64,000 nucleotides of DNA from Dipteris shenzhenensis (lineage: Eukaryota; Polypodiophyta; Polypodiopsida; Gleicheniales), in the NCBI GenBank assembly GCA_047967505.1, contig CM106541.1. One strand, 5' to 3'. This document shows positions 22,607 through 32,539 of the stretch, piece after piece. A program made the position numbers and the translations under genes. Under the pieces are notes generated by a model. The model had not been told where the DNA came from and did no database searches. It worked only from the letters and a program-made list of their open reading frames with translations. Each line of letters starts with the position of its first letter. The first letter of the stretch is position 1.

Positions 22607-22850
22607 GGGGTGCACTACTAAGAAATTGTAGGTATCACATGCATTCAAGGATTATTTAAAAAACCCCTCAACTATTTCCCCCCCCAAAAAAACCACCCCT
22701 CTTTACTTATGAACTAACGGTTTTTTTCTAAAATTGAATTAAAAAACACCTTCTGTTATTGTAATCCTGTTAAATTTTCCCAAAAAGTGGGATTAACATA
22801 TCCCTCCTTTTGAATGCACATGGTACACTAAATTTTTGGAGGTGGTTTGA
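22607..22850 (+). mobile_element. MITE-like repeat, family 2, copy A
   Basis: Begins CTTGGGGGGTGCACTACTAAG and continues with GTATCACATGCATTCAAGG, a TTTACTTATGAACTAA block, CTGTTATTGTAATCCTGTTAAA and GGGATTAA. The same series occurs at 25150 and 38536. The right inverted terminus (CACCCCCCAAG) is absent, so this copy is truncated or the end has diverged. The start resembles the hAT-like MITE termini at 34061 and 35755. Confidence 0.6.
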
Positions 22851-22884
22851 AGACATGCATGACACACATTTTTGGTGGCTTTTT

Positions 22885-23130
22885 GAGATAAACACTCCCT
22901 AGTCCAAACCATGCAAACAACCAGATTGCTTCACAATAATTGATCCAAGGATGGATCAATTGATCCATCCTTGGATCGACACTCCCTAGTCCAAACCATG
23001 CAAACAACTAGATTGCTTCAGAATCTACTGGATCTCATGGCATATTTTTGATCGACACTCCCTAGTCCAAACCATGCAAACAATCGGCTTGCTTCACAAT
23101 TGATCCAAGGATGGATCAATTGTAGGAAGG
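22885..23130. repeat. Three-copy repeat with 36-bp perfect palindrome
   Basis: ACACTCCCTAGTCCAAACCA starts copies near 22887, 22978 and 23056; each continues ...TGCAAACAA and TTGCTTCA. Between the first two copies lies a perfect palindrome at 22942-22977 centred on CAATTG, with half-site GATCCAAGGATGGATCAA. A half palindrome recurs at 23101-23123. Confidence 0.9.
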
Positions 23131-24000
23131 GGGCATGTTAACCCCATGGGAAAGTGGAGCTAGTTCCTAGGATATTTTGTAAGATAGAGCGAAGAAGAAG
23201 TAAAGGATGAGAGGAAAAAAAGGAAACTCGCCTTGGCATATGGGCCAATTTCTTGTAAATGAGAAATAGGGAGAGTGGTAAGGAGGAATAGGGTTGGCCC
23301 TCCCTTCAAAAGGTGCTATGTATAAAAGGCTAAAAGTTTGATTTTAGTCTTTAGCTAGTAAACTTGCAAGATTGTGAAATAGAAGCTCTCTCTCTTTTTC
23401 AAAGGAGTTTTGTTTATGTTTCTCTTGCTCTTGCCTTTGTGTATGCCTCTCAACCCCTTTCCCCCTTCTTGCTTCCTCCTTGCTTCATGCTCTCCCTTCT
23501 TCTCTTGAGGAAATGAAGAATGAGGCCGCAGGCCTAGGACACATCTAGATTCACATTGCTACAACTCTAGAAGCCATTGGCGTGACACTCTTGCATCGCA
23601 TGTGCTTGCATTTCTCCTATAAGGAGTATTAGGAGGAGATTCTCCCTTGGCATCCCTTCAAGATCCCCATGACATGTGAGTCACCACTAGAGACCACACA
23701 TTTGGAAATTTTTGAATACCAAGCATATTTAAATGTTTTAAAATTATTTACAACAATCACAAATGGCCACATTTGATTTGATTTTAGTGTTGTCTTGAAC
23801 TATAACCTTCATTTACTAAAAGTCACAATTTTGGAGTTCAAAATCTTTATTTTCACTCATTTCACATTAACAATATCATAGTGGACAAATTTCCCAGTCA
23901 TACCATATTTTTGAGTCAAAAATAGCAATTTGTGGATAATAAAATGGGACTTGGAAATACATGCTAGTAAACTTCTTCTAGGGAAACAAATTATGGGGGA
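23131..24000 (+). other. LTR-like promoter region and spacer
   Basis: TATGTATAAAAGGC at about 23318-23331 is a good TATA box, followed by a pyrimidine-rich leader (23380-23500) like the U3/R of an LTR. It lies upstream of a copia integrase relic in the same orientation. No LTR pair, PBS or TSD could be defined. 23700-24000 is AT-rich without features. Confidence 0.35.
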
Positions 24001-24014
24001 GCACCACAAAAAGT

Positions 24015-24310
24015 AGAAAGATCATAATCATTGATGATTACACAAAAAATCATGGATGTATTTGTTGGAGCTGAAATATGATGCACTTGATACATTCAAG
24101 CCACTAAAGCATTTGTAGAGAAATAGGTTTGCAAGTTCATCAAAATCCTTTGATGTGATAATGGAGGTGAATAGGATTCACATGAGCTTAATACATTTTA
24201 TGGACATCATGGGATCAAGAGATACTCTATTTGCAAGAGATCTCCAAAGAAATAATAGAGTGGCTATAGAATTAGCCAAATGCATGATAGAGATGAAAAG
24301 AAAGTGGTAT
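24015..24310 (+). pseudogene. Copia integrase relic
   Basis: IIDDYTKN, then in the next frame SWMYLLELKYDALDTFK, then CDNGGE (24157-24175), HGIKRYSICKRSPKK and SGYRIS: the copia core-domain order DDxTRxxWVYFL, F-K, SDNGGE, HGIxRxxxxPxTPQQNGVAER. Two frameshifts and several stops. The second catalytic Asp (in CDNGGE) is still visible. Confidence 0.75.
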
Positions 24311-25149
24311 CAACTATGAAAAACTCCATTTCACATCATCTCCATCGAGAGTGGGAATGTGCATATAGACCTTAAGATTAGTCTTAAAGGATGGGTAGCA
24401 TAAATGTAGGCATAGTTTGCATGGCTATGGTGTATAAATTGAAGAGTTATGCTTTGTTGGGTGAGAGACATATTATCAATGAGGTAGGATAGATAAGGGC
24501 TAGGTGGTAGCCATAGGCATTTGCCAAACCACTCTTATTCTCCATCTAGAAAAGATATATATAGAGATATCTCAATGTGCATCATCCATGTCAAAGGAAG
24601 CTCCAAGTCAATAGAATTGTTACCATAAGAGATGGGAGGAACCAATTGGCTAGTGTCACATGGATCTCCTAAAAGAGTGTCCATCTCATGCATCCATGTC
24701 TTTCCCATCAAGCCTCAAATAAACAAGCCTCTATTCCCACTCTATATGTACTCACTCTTGAGGACTTGTCTCCTCCTATAGATTGGGAATCCTTTCTTCC
24801 TCCTCTACCACCACCATCCATGCCTCCTCTTCAATTCTTCTTGTCCTCTCTCTTGAGGTCTTAGATCCTTATCTATCTTGAGAAGTGTCTCCACTCCCTA
24901 TTCTCTCCTCCACCAATACTTCTCCTCCCTATCCACTCCTCCATTTCCAGCTCTCTTTCCCATCCACTCCTTTTATCACGTTCTTTCTTATCCATAATCA
25001 CCCTTGAGCTCCACCTCTCTTATAGAGCCTCCTCTTCCATTCTCTTGCTCCACCTCTCTCATAGAGCTTCCTTTTCCATTCTCATGTTCCCTCTCCTCCT
25101 CTTCCATTTGTCTTGGTGATGGCAAGTTCTCCCTGGTGCTTAGGTAAAG
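24311..25149. other. Spacer, pyrimidine-rich in its second half
   Basis: From about 24700 to 25120 the plus strand is CT-rich with CCTCCT, CTCTCT and CACCTCTCTCATAGAGC words; a 40-bp segment containing TCCACCTCTCT(C/T)ATAGAGC is repeated near 25010 and 25048. It may be the Pro/Ser linker between integrase and RT of the copia relic, but no RT follows. Confidence 0.35.
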
Positions 25150-25385
25150 TCTCGGGGTTTGCACTACTAAGAAATCCTAGGTATCACGTACATTCAAGGG
25201 GTATTTAAAAAACTCAGCTAAATTTTTTTCTCCAATAAAACCGCCCCTCTTTACTTATGAGCTAATGGATTTTTTTTCTAATTTTAATAAAAAAACCCCT
25301 CTTGTTATTGTAACCCTATTAAAATTTCCCCCAAAGTTGGGATTAAAATACCCCAACTTACTCAAATTCAAGTATCTCTTTCTAC
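25150..25385 (+). mobile_element. MITE-like repeat, family 2, copy B
   Basis: Starts CTCGGGGTTTGCACTACTAAG and follows copy A through GTATCACGTACATTCAAGG, CCCCTCTTTACTTATGAGCTAA and TTGTTATTGTAACCCTATTAAA. The right end is not resolved. Confidence 0.6.
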
Positions 25386-25489
25386 CTTATAAGTCTTTTG
25401 AAGAATTGAAAGTCAAAATTGGAATCTCAAAGGAAAGATATAGGGGAGAAATGAAGGAGGGTTAAATAGTAGAAAAGGGAGAGTATGAA

Positions 25490-25505
25490 CAAAAAAAAAA
25501 AAAAA
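25490..25505. repeat. Poly-A tract
   Basis: Sixteen A at 25490-25505, directly before the three-copy tandem repeat. Confidence 0.9.
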
Positions 25506-25507
25506 GA

Positions 25508-25865
25508 TTGAGACAAGCTATCAAAATTATTGTCAATTGATAGCAACTAGACCTATTACAGTTTTTTCCCAAATGAACTTTAAATTTAGTGGCTTTTATG
25601 GATTTAAATTCCACATTTCATAAACCAAAAGAAAGAGAGAGAGACAAGTTTCAAAATTAAAATTATTATCAATTGATAGCCACTAGACCTATCATAGTTT
25701 TTTCCCAAATGATCTTTAAATTTAGTGGCTTTTATGGATTTAAATTCCACATTTCATAAACCAAAAGAAAGAGAGAGACAAGCTTTCAAAATTATTGATA
25801 GCCACTAGACCTATTGTAGTATTTTTCCAAATGATTAAATTTAGTGACTTTTACATATTTAAATT
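25508..25865. repeat. Three-copy tandem repeat, about 131-135 bp
   Basis: Units start GACAAG near 25511, 25642 and 25777 and contain GATAGC(A/C)ACTAGACCTAT, TTTTTCCCAAATGA, TTTAGTGGCTTTTATGG and TTCATAAACCAAAAG. Unit 3 is shortened and more diverged. Copies 1 and 2 are nearly identical over their second half. Confidence 0.9.
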
Positions 25866-25899
25866 TGTTGGCTCTTTTCTATGACAACACGGACTTGGG

Positions 25900-26705
25900 T
25901 TGCCATGCTTTTAGTCCAGTGGCTGTGGAACTTGTGTCGTGCCAATCGATCCTACTGTAAAGCCTTGGCACCATACAATTTTTGCTAAGTTTCTAGGTAG
26001 CTTGTATCCATCATTTGCTCGAACAGAGATATGTGGCGTGCTTCTAAGAAGATCACTCTTTGATAGAGTCGGCTTGTAATCTGAGCATTGACCCTTTCAT
26101 TAGGATTGAAACTGAGTGGAGGCAAATGGAATCGAGGTAACATGGGACCTCCAGAATAAATTCCTATGTTTTACAGAATATAGCACTTAGGTGAAGGAAG
26201 CGGTCAATGTTGCCGTACATTATTTGCTCATGCTGTTGAAGTGCTCGGACCATTGTGCCTTACATATTCCATTCTACACCAGAGTATGGTTTGATCATTG
26301 GCCAATTAATGGTTCGATCTTCACCCAAAGTGTGAATGTTGGCTTCCCATTTTTAACGCTGTGGAACTGCATAGAACTTGGGATGGGTTCTGAGACATGG
26401 AGGTGCATGCAGGTACTCCTTCAAAAAGATTACATCAAAGAGCTTGGGGCGGTGCCAATCAGGTTGTGGATCCAACTTGCTAATCCAACCCTCACTAATT
26501 TGACGCTGACAAAGGTTGGTAGGAAAGTTGGGCAGGGTCCATCCACCTCGAGTTTTCATATCAGGATATTGCTCCAAAATTCCTTGATGGGGTTACTCGG
26601 AAGTCGTATCTCATCAAAATCATACCCATCATTGGAACTTGGCATGGGAGTACGAATTAGATATCCAGATCTTGATATTCAAAATCAAATACTGTGTCAT
26701 TTTGA
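25900..26705. repeat. Dispersed repeat, copy 1
   Basis: This stretch recurs in the same orientation at 39995-40775 with roughly 85-90% identity by eye (shared GTGGCTGTGGAACTTGTGTC, AGGTGCATGCAGGTACTC and CCAGATCTTGATATTCAAAA). Open frames on both strands overlap in both copies, for example 26191-26721 plus and 26577-26353 minus, and none matches a family I know. Copy 1 runs into the aspartic-protease pseudogene, copy 2 does not. Confidence 0.75.
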
Positions 26706-26778
26706 ATATCAACAATGGTGAGGGAAAGATCAAACTAAGGGTGTGGAAAATTGCAATGAGTTGAAGGAGTTCCCCTGA

Positions 26779-27480
26779 CTACATTGGGTGGGAGCAAAGC
26801 CAACTCTAGAATTGCCCACATCATATTCAACCAGGAAATTCTATTGTTGATAGTTCCTGAAGAAATTCATGGTGCCAGACCCATTCCCTACATTGCTGAA
26901 AGCCATGCAATAGTAATTGTATGTAGAATCATAGCCAATGAGGTAGTAGAGATGATGGACCAGCAAAGTGAAGTGTTACGTTCGGAGCAGTTGGGGCATT
27001 CTGTTGGGATAAGGGGACTTGGTAACACAAGTCAGTAGAATCCTCGGGTATATTAGCCCTATGCATGGAGGGATCTATCACAGCATCGAACGCGTCGGCA
27101 ACTGTGGTGTATGCTATGTCTACAAAGCTCATTAACGTGGTTCCTGAATCGATGACCATTCCTCCATCTCCTGAGACAATCTGAAAGGTGGAGCTGGGGA
27201 TATCTAGGAGATTACCATTCACGCTGACTCTAGTGATATTCAGATAGTAAATTGGGAAAGAAACGGAGTAAATTTGTTTTGTATGAGGGGAGTATATTGT
27301 AGATTTGGAGACGCACTGCTTCTTTTCCCAAAAGTAAAGTAACCGGTGGACTAAAGGTTGTGCACACGATCAGGAAGACAGTAGGAGAATACATCGACTC
27401 CCAATTGAGTGGGTATGGAGAAAAAGCCTTGATTGAGCCCCATCAAACCTAATGTATTGAGTGATGACTTTGGATGTGGA
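26779..27480 (-). pseudogene. Pepsin-type (A1) aspartic protease fragment
   Basis: C-terminal half of a plant nepenthesin/nucellin-like secreted aspartic protease. In order on the minus strand: GLMGLNQGFFSIPTQLG, FSYCLP, STGYFTFGKRSSAS, LQYTPLIQN, VNGNLLDIPSSTF, then the second catalytic site GGMVIDSGTT (DSG) near 27160, AYTTVADAFDA, DLCY, and at the end NYQQ then FLVEYDVGNSRVGFAP. At least two frameshifts and a stop separate these. The first catalytic half (DTGS) and prodomain are missing; homology stops near 27480, where the H3-like fragment on the opposite strand begins. It cannot make a working enzyme. Confidence 0.85.
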
Positions 27481-27523
27481 TTCAATAATGCGAGCCTACG
27501 CTCGTATTAGAGCAAAGCTATGA

Positions 27524-27808
27524 GCACGGGCCCTAAGGCAGATCAGGCAAATGTAGAAGACCACCGACAACCTGATCCTGCGTGCTCCCTTCCAACGTGT
27601 GGTATGGGAGATAGCACACGGATACAAGGACAACGTGCAATTCACCACAGGAGCTATGGGGGCACTCCAGAAGACTGCAGAGCAAGTGACCACCACTCTG
27701 TTCAAGGATGCCAACTTGTGTGCCATCCACGCAAAGCGCATCATGGTCATGGACAAGGACATGGCTCTGGTGAAGCGGCTATGGAGTGAACCAAGTTTGA
27801 AGCCCTAG
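27524..27808 (+). pseudogene. Diverged histone H3-fold sequence
   Basis: From 27524 the frame gives ARALRQIRQM, a TAG stop (27554-27556), then KTTDNLILRAPFQRVVWEIA, HGYKDNVQFTTGAMGALQ, FKDANLCAIHAKRI and MDKDMALVKRL, ending at a stop at 27808. This is the whole H3 alpha-N to alpha-3 histone fold, with the conserved LCAIHAKR block. Loop 1 has canonical H3 length rather than the longer CENH3 loop. Many normally invariant positions differ and the N-terminal tail is absent (TGA just upstream at 27521-27523). It is intronless over this span. Likely a pseudogene or captured exon of an H3 variant. Confidence 0.75.
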
Positions 27809-27999
27809 ATTCTCTTGTAGCCCACTCTTGGGACTTATACCACCCCTTGCCCTTGAGGACACTATCTTGTATCTAAGGCCCAAGGGCCGATCTTTTTTAA
27901 TAGAATATATCCACATTCTCTACACTATCGCATTTTTGTGTATTCTCCATTTCTATGACAACAGTAACTGATCATTTTAATGTAAGTTTTGAATTTTGT

Positions 28000-28100
28000 C
28001 AAATCCTGAAGGAATTCACCATCCCGCAGAAGGGAAAAGTGTCTGCGACATTGCCGAGACCCTAGAAAGCCCAGTGACCGTGAAATTCCTTCAGGATTTG
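28000..28100. repeat. Inverted repeat, 20-bp arms
   Basis: CAAATCCTGAAGGAATTCAC at 28000-28019 is complementary, with one extra A, to 28080-28100. The loop is about 60 bases and GC-richer than its surroundings. It could be a tiny foldback element; no TSD is evident. Confidence 0.7.
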
Positions 28101-28330
28101 ATAGAAATGAACTTTCGATACCCAGAATTAATGAAAATGATACTAAATTGGCTAGAAATGTATTAAATTAACACAATTAAAATGATGGAGAAAATATATC
28201 ATCAACGACTTAAACAAAATACAATGGAATTCATGACGAGCAATGATAACTTAAAACAAATAATAAAGACATGTAGTCATGTATCCATTGAAATGCCCAT
28301 TTAAATATATATTTATATACACAAAAGGCC

Positions 28331-28738
28331 TCATAGGCTATCTTTCTTCTTGGCTAATTTGAGTACATTGAGAATAAGGGTTTTTGAATCCCCTAGTGGA
28401 TTCCTAGATATAAATCTAGCTGCAACAGCACTAACATCCTCCTCTCCTATTGCCAAAGACATAGCCGTTGCCGTCAATGCCTTGCCATGAATGTTCGATC
28501 CAAAGGCATTGATAGTAGCAGCCAGGCGGTGTACCAAAATGACTTTGTCAGCATTTCGAGAAATGTTAGAGTATCCGATAGCGGGCGACAATGCCTTGCA
28601 CTTCAGCAGCTCCGAAGGACCTTGAGGAGAAAATTTGTTGTGAAAGAGCATGATATGCTCTGCGACTTTGCCAAGGTAATGGTGGGCCAAAGAATGATCT
28701 CACCCAAATGCGCTGCAAACATTACCTCGTTGAGATGA
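28331..28738 (-). other. Unrecognised open region (hypothetical exon)
   Basis: A 119-codon minus-strand frame at 28690-28331, with related open sequence to 28738. The peptide is hydrophobic/basic and mixed in composition, ending KLAKKKDSL, with no motif I recognise. It lies downstream of another minus-strand open region (29813-29034) and may belong to the same broken gene. Confidence 0.3.
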
Positions 28739-29033
28739 GAATTCATCAAGCTCAAATGCATCCTGCAACAATTCAACAAACATTAGAAGACTGACAAAAC
28801 AAATTATACTGAAAGAACATCAAAATAAAAAATATTGTTCGAACTTACCACTACAGCATCATCAGCTTCTATCCCTTCCTCATTTGCAATGTTGATGGAA
28901 CCAAGTGCTGTGTGATGTTCCATTTAGGAGGTGGATGCTTTCTCCTAACCTGTGTTGGAGGTGGAAGCTTCTGAATGAGAGGGTTGTGCATCATATACGA
29001 ACATGTCTAGATCCCTCATTGAAACTAGCGTCG

Positions 29034-29813
29034 TTAAGAGAAAGTCTTCCATTGTCTTGATCTTTGACACGTGTCAACATCGAACCCTGATAGGACTCTG
29101 AGTGCCTCATCCTCTTGTAGTCCAAAAAGAACCTCTATGTCATGGAGGAATATGTACTCTTCTCCATTGATGATGAGGGGGGATAAGGACCATACTTTTG
29201 AGTCTGGGTCAGTGGTCTCTAATGTAGATTCTTGCTCTACTAGGGGCTCTTGAAGTAGGCTCAATGCTTGAGCTGCTTCCATCTCCTCTGTCGGATCGTC
29301 AAGACTCTCTTCCATGTACATGTCTGAGTCTAGTCTAGGGATGACCAGATTAGCAGTTCTACTAGAGGGGGTGCTAGACGATGAGGCTTCTTCCTCTAAA
29401 TTTCCTTCTTGGAGAAGGAAGATGAATGTCATCTCCCATGAAAGGAATTTGGTGCCTATATTTCTTGTGATCCCCGTATCTAGGATGTCTTGAACTTCGA
29501 CTATCCTAAATCCTTCGTCTGTAAGGTTGTCACAAAAGCGGGCCAAGCACTTTACAAACTTGGGTTCCTCTACAAATAGATACTTTATGTAATCTATGGG
29601 AACCCATCTCTTTGAAGAGTGGTCAAGTGTATAAGCAAAATTTGAGAAATTATCTTGCATGTAAAGGATGAGATCTGAGAAGTCATCCTAAGCTCGCATA
29701 TATGTGCCTAAGACATCTAAAGTCCTATCAAACACTAAAAATATCTCTTCCTCATGATCTGCAAATGTAGTTCGTGAGATGAAGTCATGGAACGCAGTTC
29801 TAGCTGAATCCAT
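29034..29813 (-). pseudogene. Hypothetical protein ORF with one stop
   Basis: A frame of 259 codons starting ATG 29813, interrupted only by TAG at 29688-29690; from the next ATG (29660) it runs 208 codons. The N-terminal third is mixed and possibly helical (ISRTTFADHEEEIFLVF); residues 130-200 are acidic and Ser/Glu-rich. Codon composition looks protein-like rather than low complexity. No family recognised. A TATA-like GATATATATT lies about 105 bp upstream. It could be a host gene fragment or an ORF of a DNA transposon. Confidence 0.4.
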
Positions 29814-29918
29814 GGCAATTAGCAAGCTGATGGAGGGAGTAACTTTTGAGGATGGGAGTTTTTATGGCTCTCTAAACGTGAAAGTGAGAATGTGATGTAA
29901 AAAGGACTCTTACCCCTT

Positions 29919-29928
29919 AATATATATC
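29919..29928 (-). promoter_or_regulatory. TATA-like box
   Basis: Minus strand GATATATATT, about 105 bp upstream of the ATG at 29813; the spacing suits a plant core promoter. The region is AT-rich, so chance is possible. Confidence 0.3.
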
Positions 29929-30082
29929 AAAACCCTAAAAATTAAAATTAATCATAAAATCCCCAAATTTTTTGAAAAACATTTACCATGAACTAAGATG
30001 AGAAAACATTAAAAGAAATAACATTTTAATTTAATTGTCCATCATCTTTTGAAGCAATAACTAGGATTTGACAGACAAAAAA

Positions 30083-30319
30083 TTAAATGCTGCAGTAGTC
30101 AAACACATTGTTAGCAATCTTCAAAGTTGTAGGAGGAATGAAATTGGCACTATGCATGCACACAACCACACGGTGGCTGATCTTACTACCATTTAAGGTA
30201 AAGTAGGACTCTGACATGCCGTCCTTCATGACCAATAGGTGTTCTCGCACATCCCTTAGAGTCCATTGCGATGTGACATTCACATTCTTGATACCTCCCT
30301 CTTCAAAATCAATAGACAA
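30083..30319 (-). other. Hypothetical fragment, possible beta-grasp pattern
   Basis: A 78-codon minus-strand frame: SIDFEEGGIKNVNVTSQWTL then RDVREHLL, YFTLNGSKI and NFIPPTTLKI. The alternation of strands, one helix and an NGxxI turn recalls a ubiquitin-like beta-grasp fold, but only by pattern. No recognised family. Confidence 0.3.
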
Positions 30320-30382
30320 ACTTACCCCTATATTGTCTTCATCATTAGAGTCTAGGCAAAGCCATCATCCATTTGTTTTCTT

Positions 30383-30874
30383 CTAGCGCTTGTACTGAAA
30401 AGCTAAATACAACATTTGGTGTGACAAATGGTATCTAATAACCACATTGTCTTTACATGCATGACATTGAAGCACATCAGCCTTTTGGTTGCCTAACCTA
30501 GTTCCCCAATTCATCCCAAGTAAATCTTCAAGAGCATTTTCATCTACATGCTTGCAGGACCACATAGTTTTTGTTATATGCATATGTATATTCTGAAATA
30601 AAGAAGAAAAAATGTGCAAAGGCATAAACCAAGATAACCTTGCCCATTTGGATCCAAATGTAAAGTTCATGGCAAGGCCCACATCCTTTGCAATCTTGTC
30701 CTTGTAAGATTGCAATGTCCTCCAGTCCACATTGCTGCAATCCATGTTTTGAACTTGTGGTGGTGCAATGGTTTGCAGACGGCCATAGCTTGATGACATC
30801 GTTGGAGTGATGTATGTTGCATTATACCAATACACATTCTTCATTCGGCAAGGAGGCCAACTTCTCCTCAACAT
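30383..30874 (-). other. Hypothetical 163-codon ORF
   Basis: An open minus-strand frame with Trp- and Cys-containing segments (NMDCSNVDWRTLQSYKDKIA, LQCHACKDN). Its codons run into the next fragment (30319-30083) after a short gap, suggesting one broken gene. It stops just before the gypsy protease fragment that starts at about 30907 on the other strand. Confidence 0.3.
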
Positions 30875-30906
30875 GCATTTGCTTACCTAAATCCTCATGA
30901 ATTGTA

Positions 30907-31560
30907 GTGAAAAGGTGGAAGCCATCCTGGATGGGGGAGCAGGAGAGTGTCTGCACCAAGGAATGTTGGGAGAAATGGGAAAAACCCACACTCAAGAAGA
31001 CCCATATAGTAGTAAAGCTAGCTGATGGAGGAACCGTTGAACCTCTGGGAGTGTTGACTCGCATAAAGATTAAGGTGTTTGGATTCACATACCCTGTCAA
31101 GTTCGTGGTCATGGACTTCACTCGACAACTAGGATATGAAGCTATCCTATGCATGCCCTTCCTGTGAATGTCCGCGCTCATGCATGACTGGGGTAATGAT
31201 AATATCTACTTGCTACATGAGGAGCAAACCATGAGAGTGGACCTACACACCTACAAGGCCCACCCATTGTCAAGACACCTCTTTGCTACAGAGTTCGACA
31301 CCACCACCCGAACCACCTTCATAAAGCTATTCCAACCCTGTGAGAAGGAAGAGGATGAGAAGGAGTCTGATGACTTCTGGTATGCACCTCTCCTTGAGGC
31401 ATAATTCTCCCAGAACTGGATGCACATCTTAGCCAACATAGATGTCCCAGAAAGAGTAGGGTTTCAGATCACCACCCTAGAGCTCAAGGGTCTAACCCCG
31501 GTGGTTTCCCTAAGGATGTTTAACATGCTCAAACCCTGAGAGGTAAGCAAGGGAATAGTA
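30907..31560 (+). pseudogene. Gypsy retropepsin-region fragment
   Basis: At 31000-31167 the frame reads VVKLADGGTVEPLGVLTRIK then VFGFTYPVKFVVMDF and ILCMPFL, the flap-to-C-terminus half of a gypsy protease (ADGS...PLGV...FPVDFVVLD...ILGRPFL). The catalytic DxG half is missing upstream. An acidic linker (CEKEEDEKESDD) follows, and weak coding continues to about 31560. Confidence 0.7.
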
Positions 31561-31989
31561 AGGGTAAAATCAGATATTCACTAGCTGACCTACGTAGGCG
31601 CCACGACTCCCCACCATGAGTTCTCCTCTAACTAAGGAAACAGGGTAAGTAAGGTCACCACCACCATCAGCTCTATAAGTACAAAGGAAGAGCCCCCTTC
31701 GTGTGTGTTTTAAAGGCACATCTAGTGCTATGATGTGTCTAGTGTGTGTGACCTAAGTGATGATGTAAGCCAAAGGCCCCCAAATGGGAGGTTCCTTTGA
31801 TTTAGGCCAATCCCACTAATGTAGGGGCTGATTGCCACTGATGTAGGGAAGGTGCCTATGATCTAGGCCACCCTCTTCCCATTTCCTTAAGAGAGAGTCA
31901 CCTCTCTCACAATCAATGGAGCACTCATTTCTATATCTCATGTCTTCTCACTCCTTGCCATGATGCACCTCTTTTATCCCACTCACCTC
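31561..31989. other. Spacer between two gypsy fragments
   Basis: Lies between plus-strand and minus-strand gypsy fragments. Contains diverged short duplications around GATCTAGGCCA/GATTTAGGCCA (31798, 31860). No gene seen. Confidence 0.3.
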
Positions 31990-32424
31990 TTCACTTTCCC
32001 AAGTAAGGCTTGACCACTTGACTCATGAACCTTTGAAATGTAGTTGGTGCATTGGTCAACCCAAAAGGCATCACTCTATAAGCAAAAACGAGGCAAAAAC
32101 TCCCCAAGGTGTGACAAATGATGTTTTCTTTTGATCTTCCTCCAAAATACAAATTTGAAAGTACCCAGAATACCCATCACATACAGAATACATCTCATGC
32201 CCTGCTACTTGGTCTAGTATTTCATCTTAGAATGGCAAAGGAAAATGATCCCTCTTAGTGCATGCATTCAAAGGATAAAAGTCCACACAATGCCACCTAT
32301 TCCCTTTCTTTGGTGTGACAACTATAAGAGATATCCATTTTGAATCATCAACAGGAAAGATGAATCCCACCTCAAGTAGTTGTGTTATCTCTTTCTTTAG
32401 TGCCTCAACTTGGATCACCCCCAA
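31990..32424 (-). pseudogene. Gypsy reverse transcriptase N-terminal half
   Basis: Minus strand: EITQLLEVGFIFPVDDSKWI then VVTPKKGN, VDFYPLN and KRDHFPLPF (RT blocks 1-3), then in other frames CDGYSGYF-like and PFGLTNAPTTFQRFM (block 4) at about 32090-32020. The YxDD active-site block and all downstream domains are absent. Several frameshifts are present. Confidence 0.85.
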
Positions 32425-32539
32425 TCACCTTAAGCGTTGCACAACTGGCTTGCTTTCTATCTTTAACTCAATCTTGTGCTCCACAAGAGAGACTGATCAA
32501 ACCTATGAATAGCTTGTTGCAAAGAGATATGGGAATCAT

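Noticed and set aside
22885-23130. CRISPR-like repeat and spacer arrangement
   Set aside because: Three diverged copies with repeat-like spacers in a plant genome; no array structure.
27496-27789. Other frames of 88-89 codons over the H3-like sequence
   Set aside because: Shadows of the H3 frame; only that frame matches a family.
30540-30740. Intron in the hypothetical ORF (acceptor TTTCTTCTTTATTTCAG on the minus strand)
   Set aside because: The implied intron is only about 50 bp and splicing does not keep a frame open.
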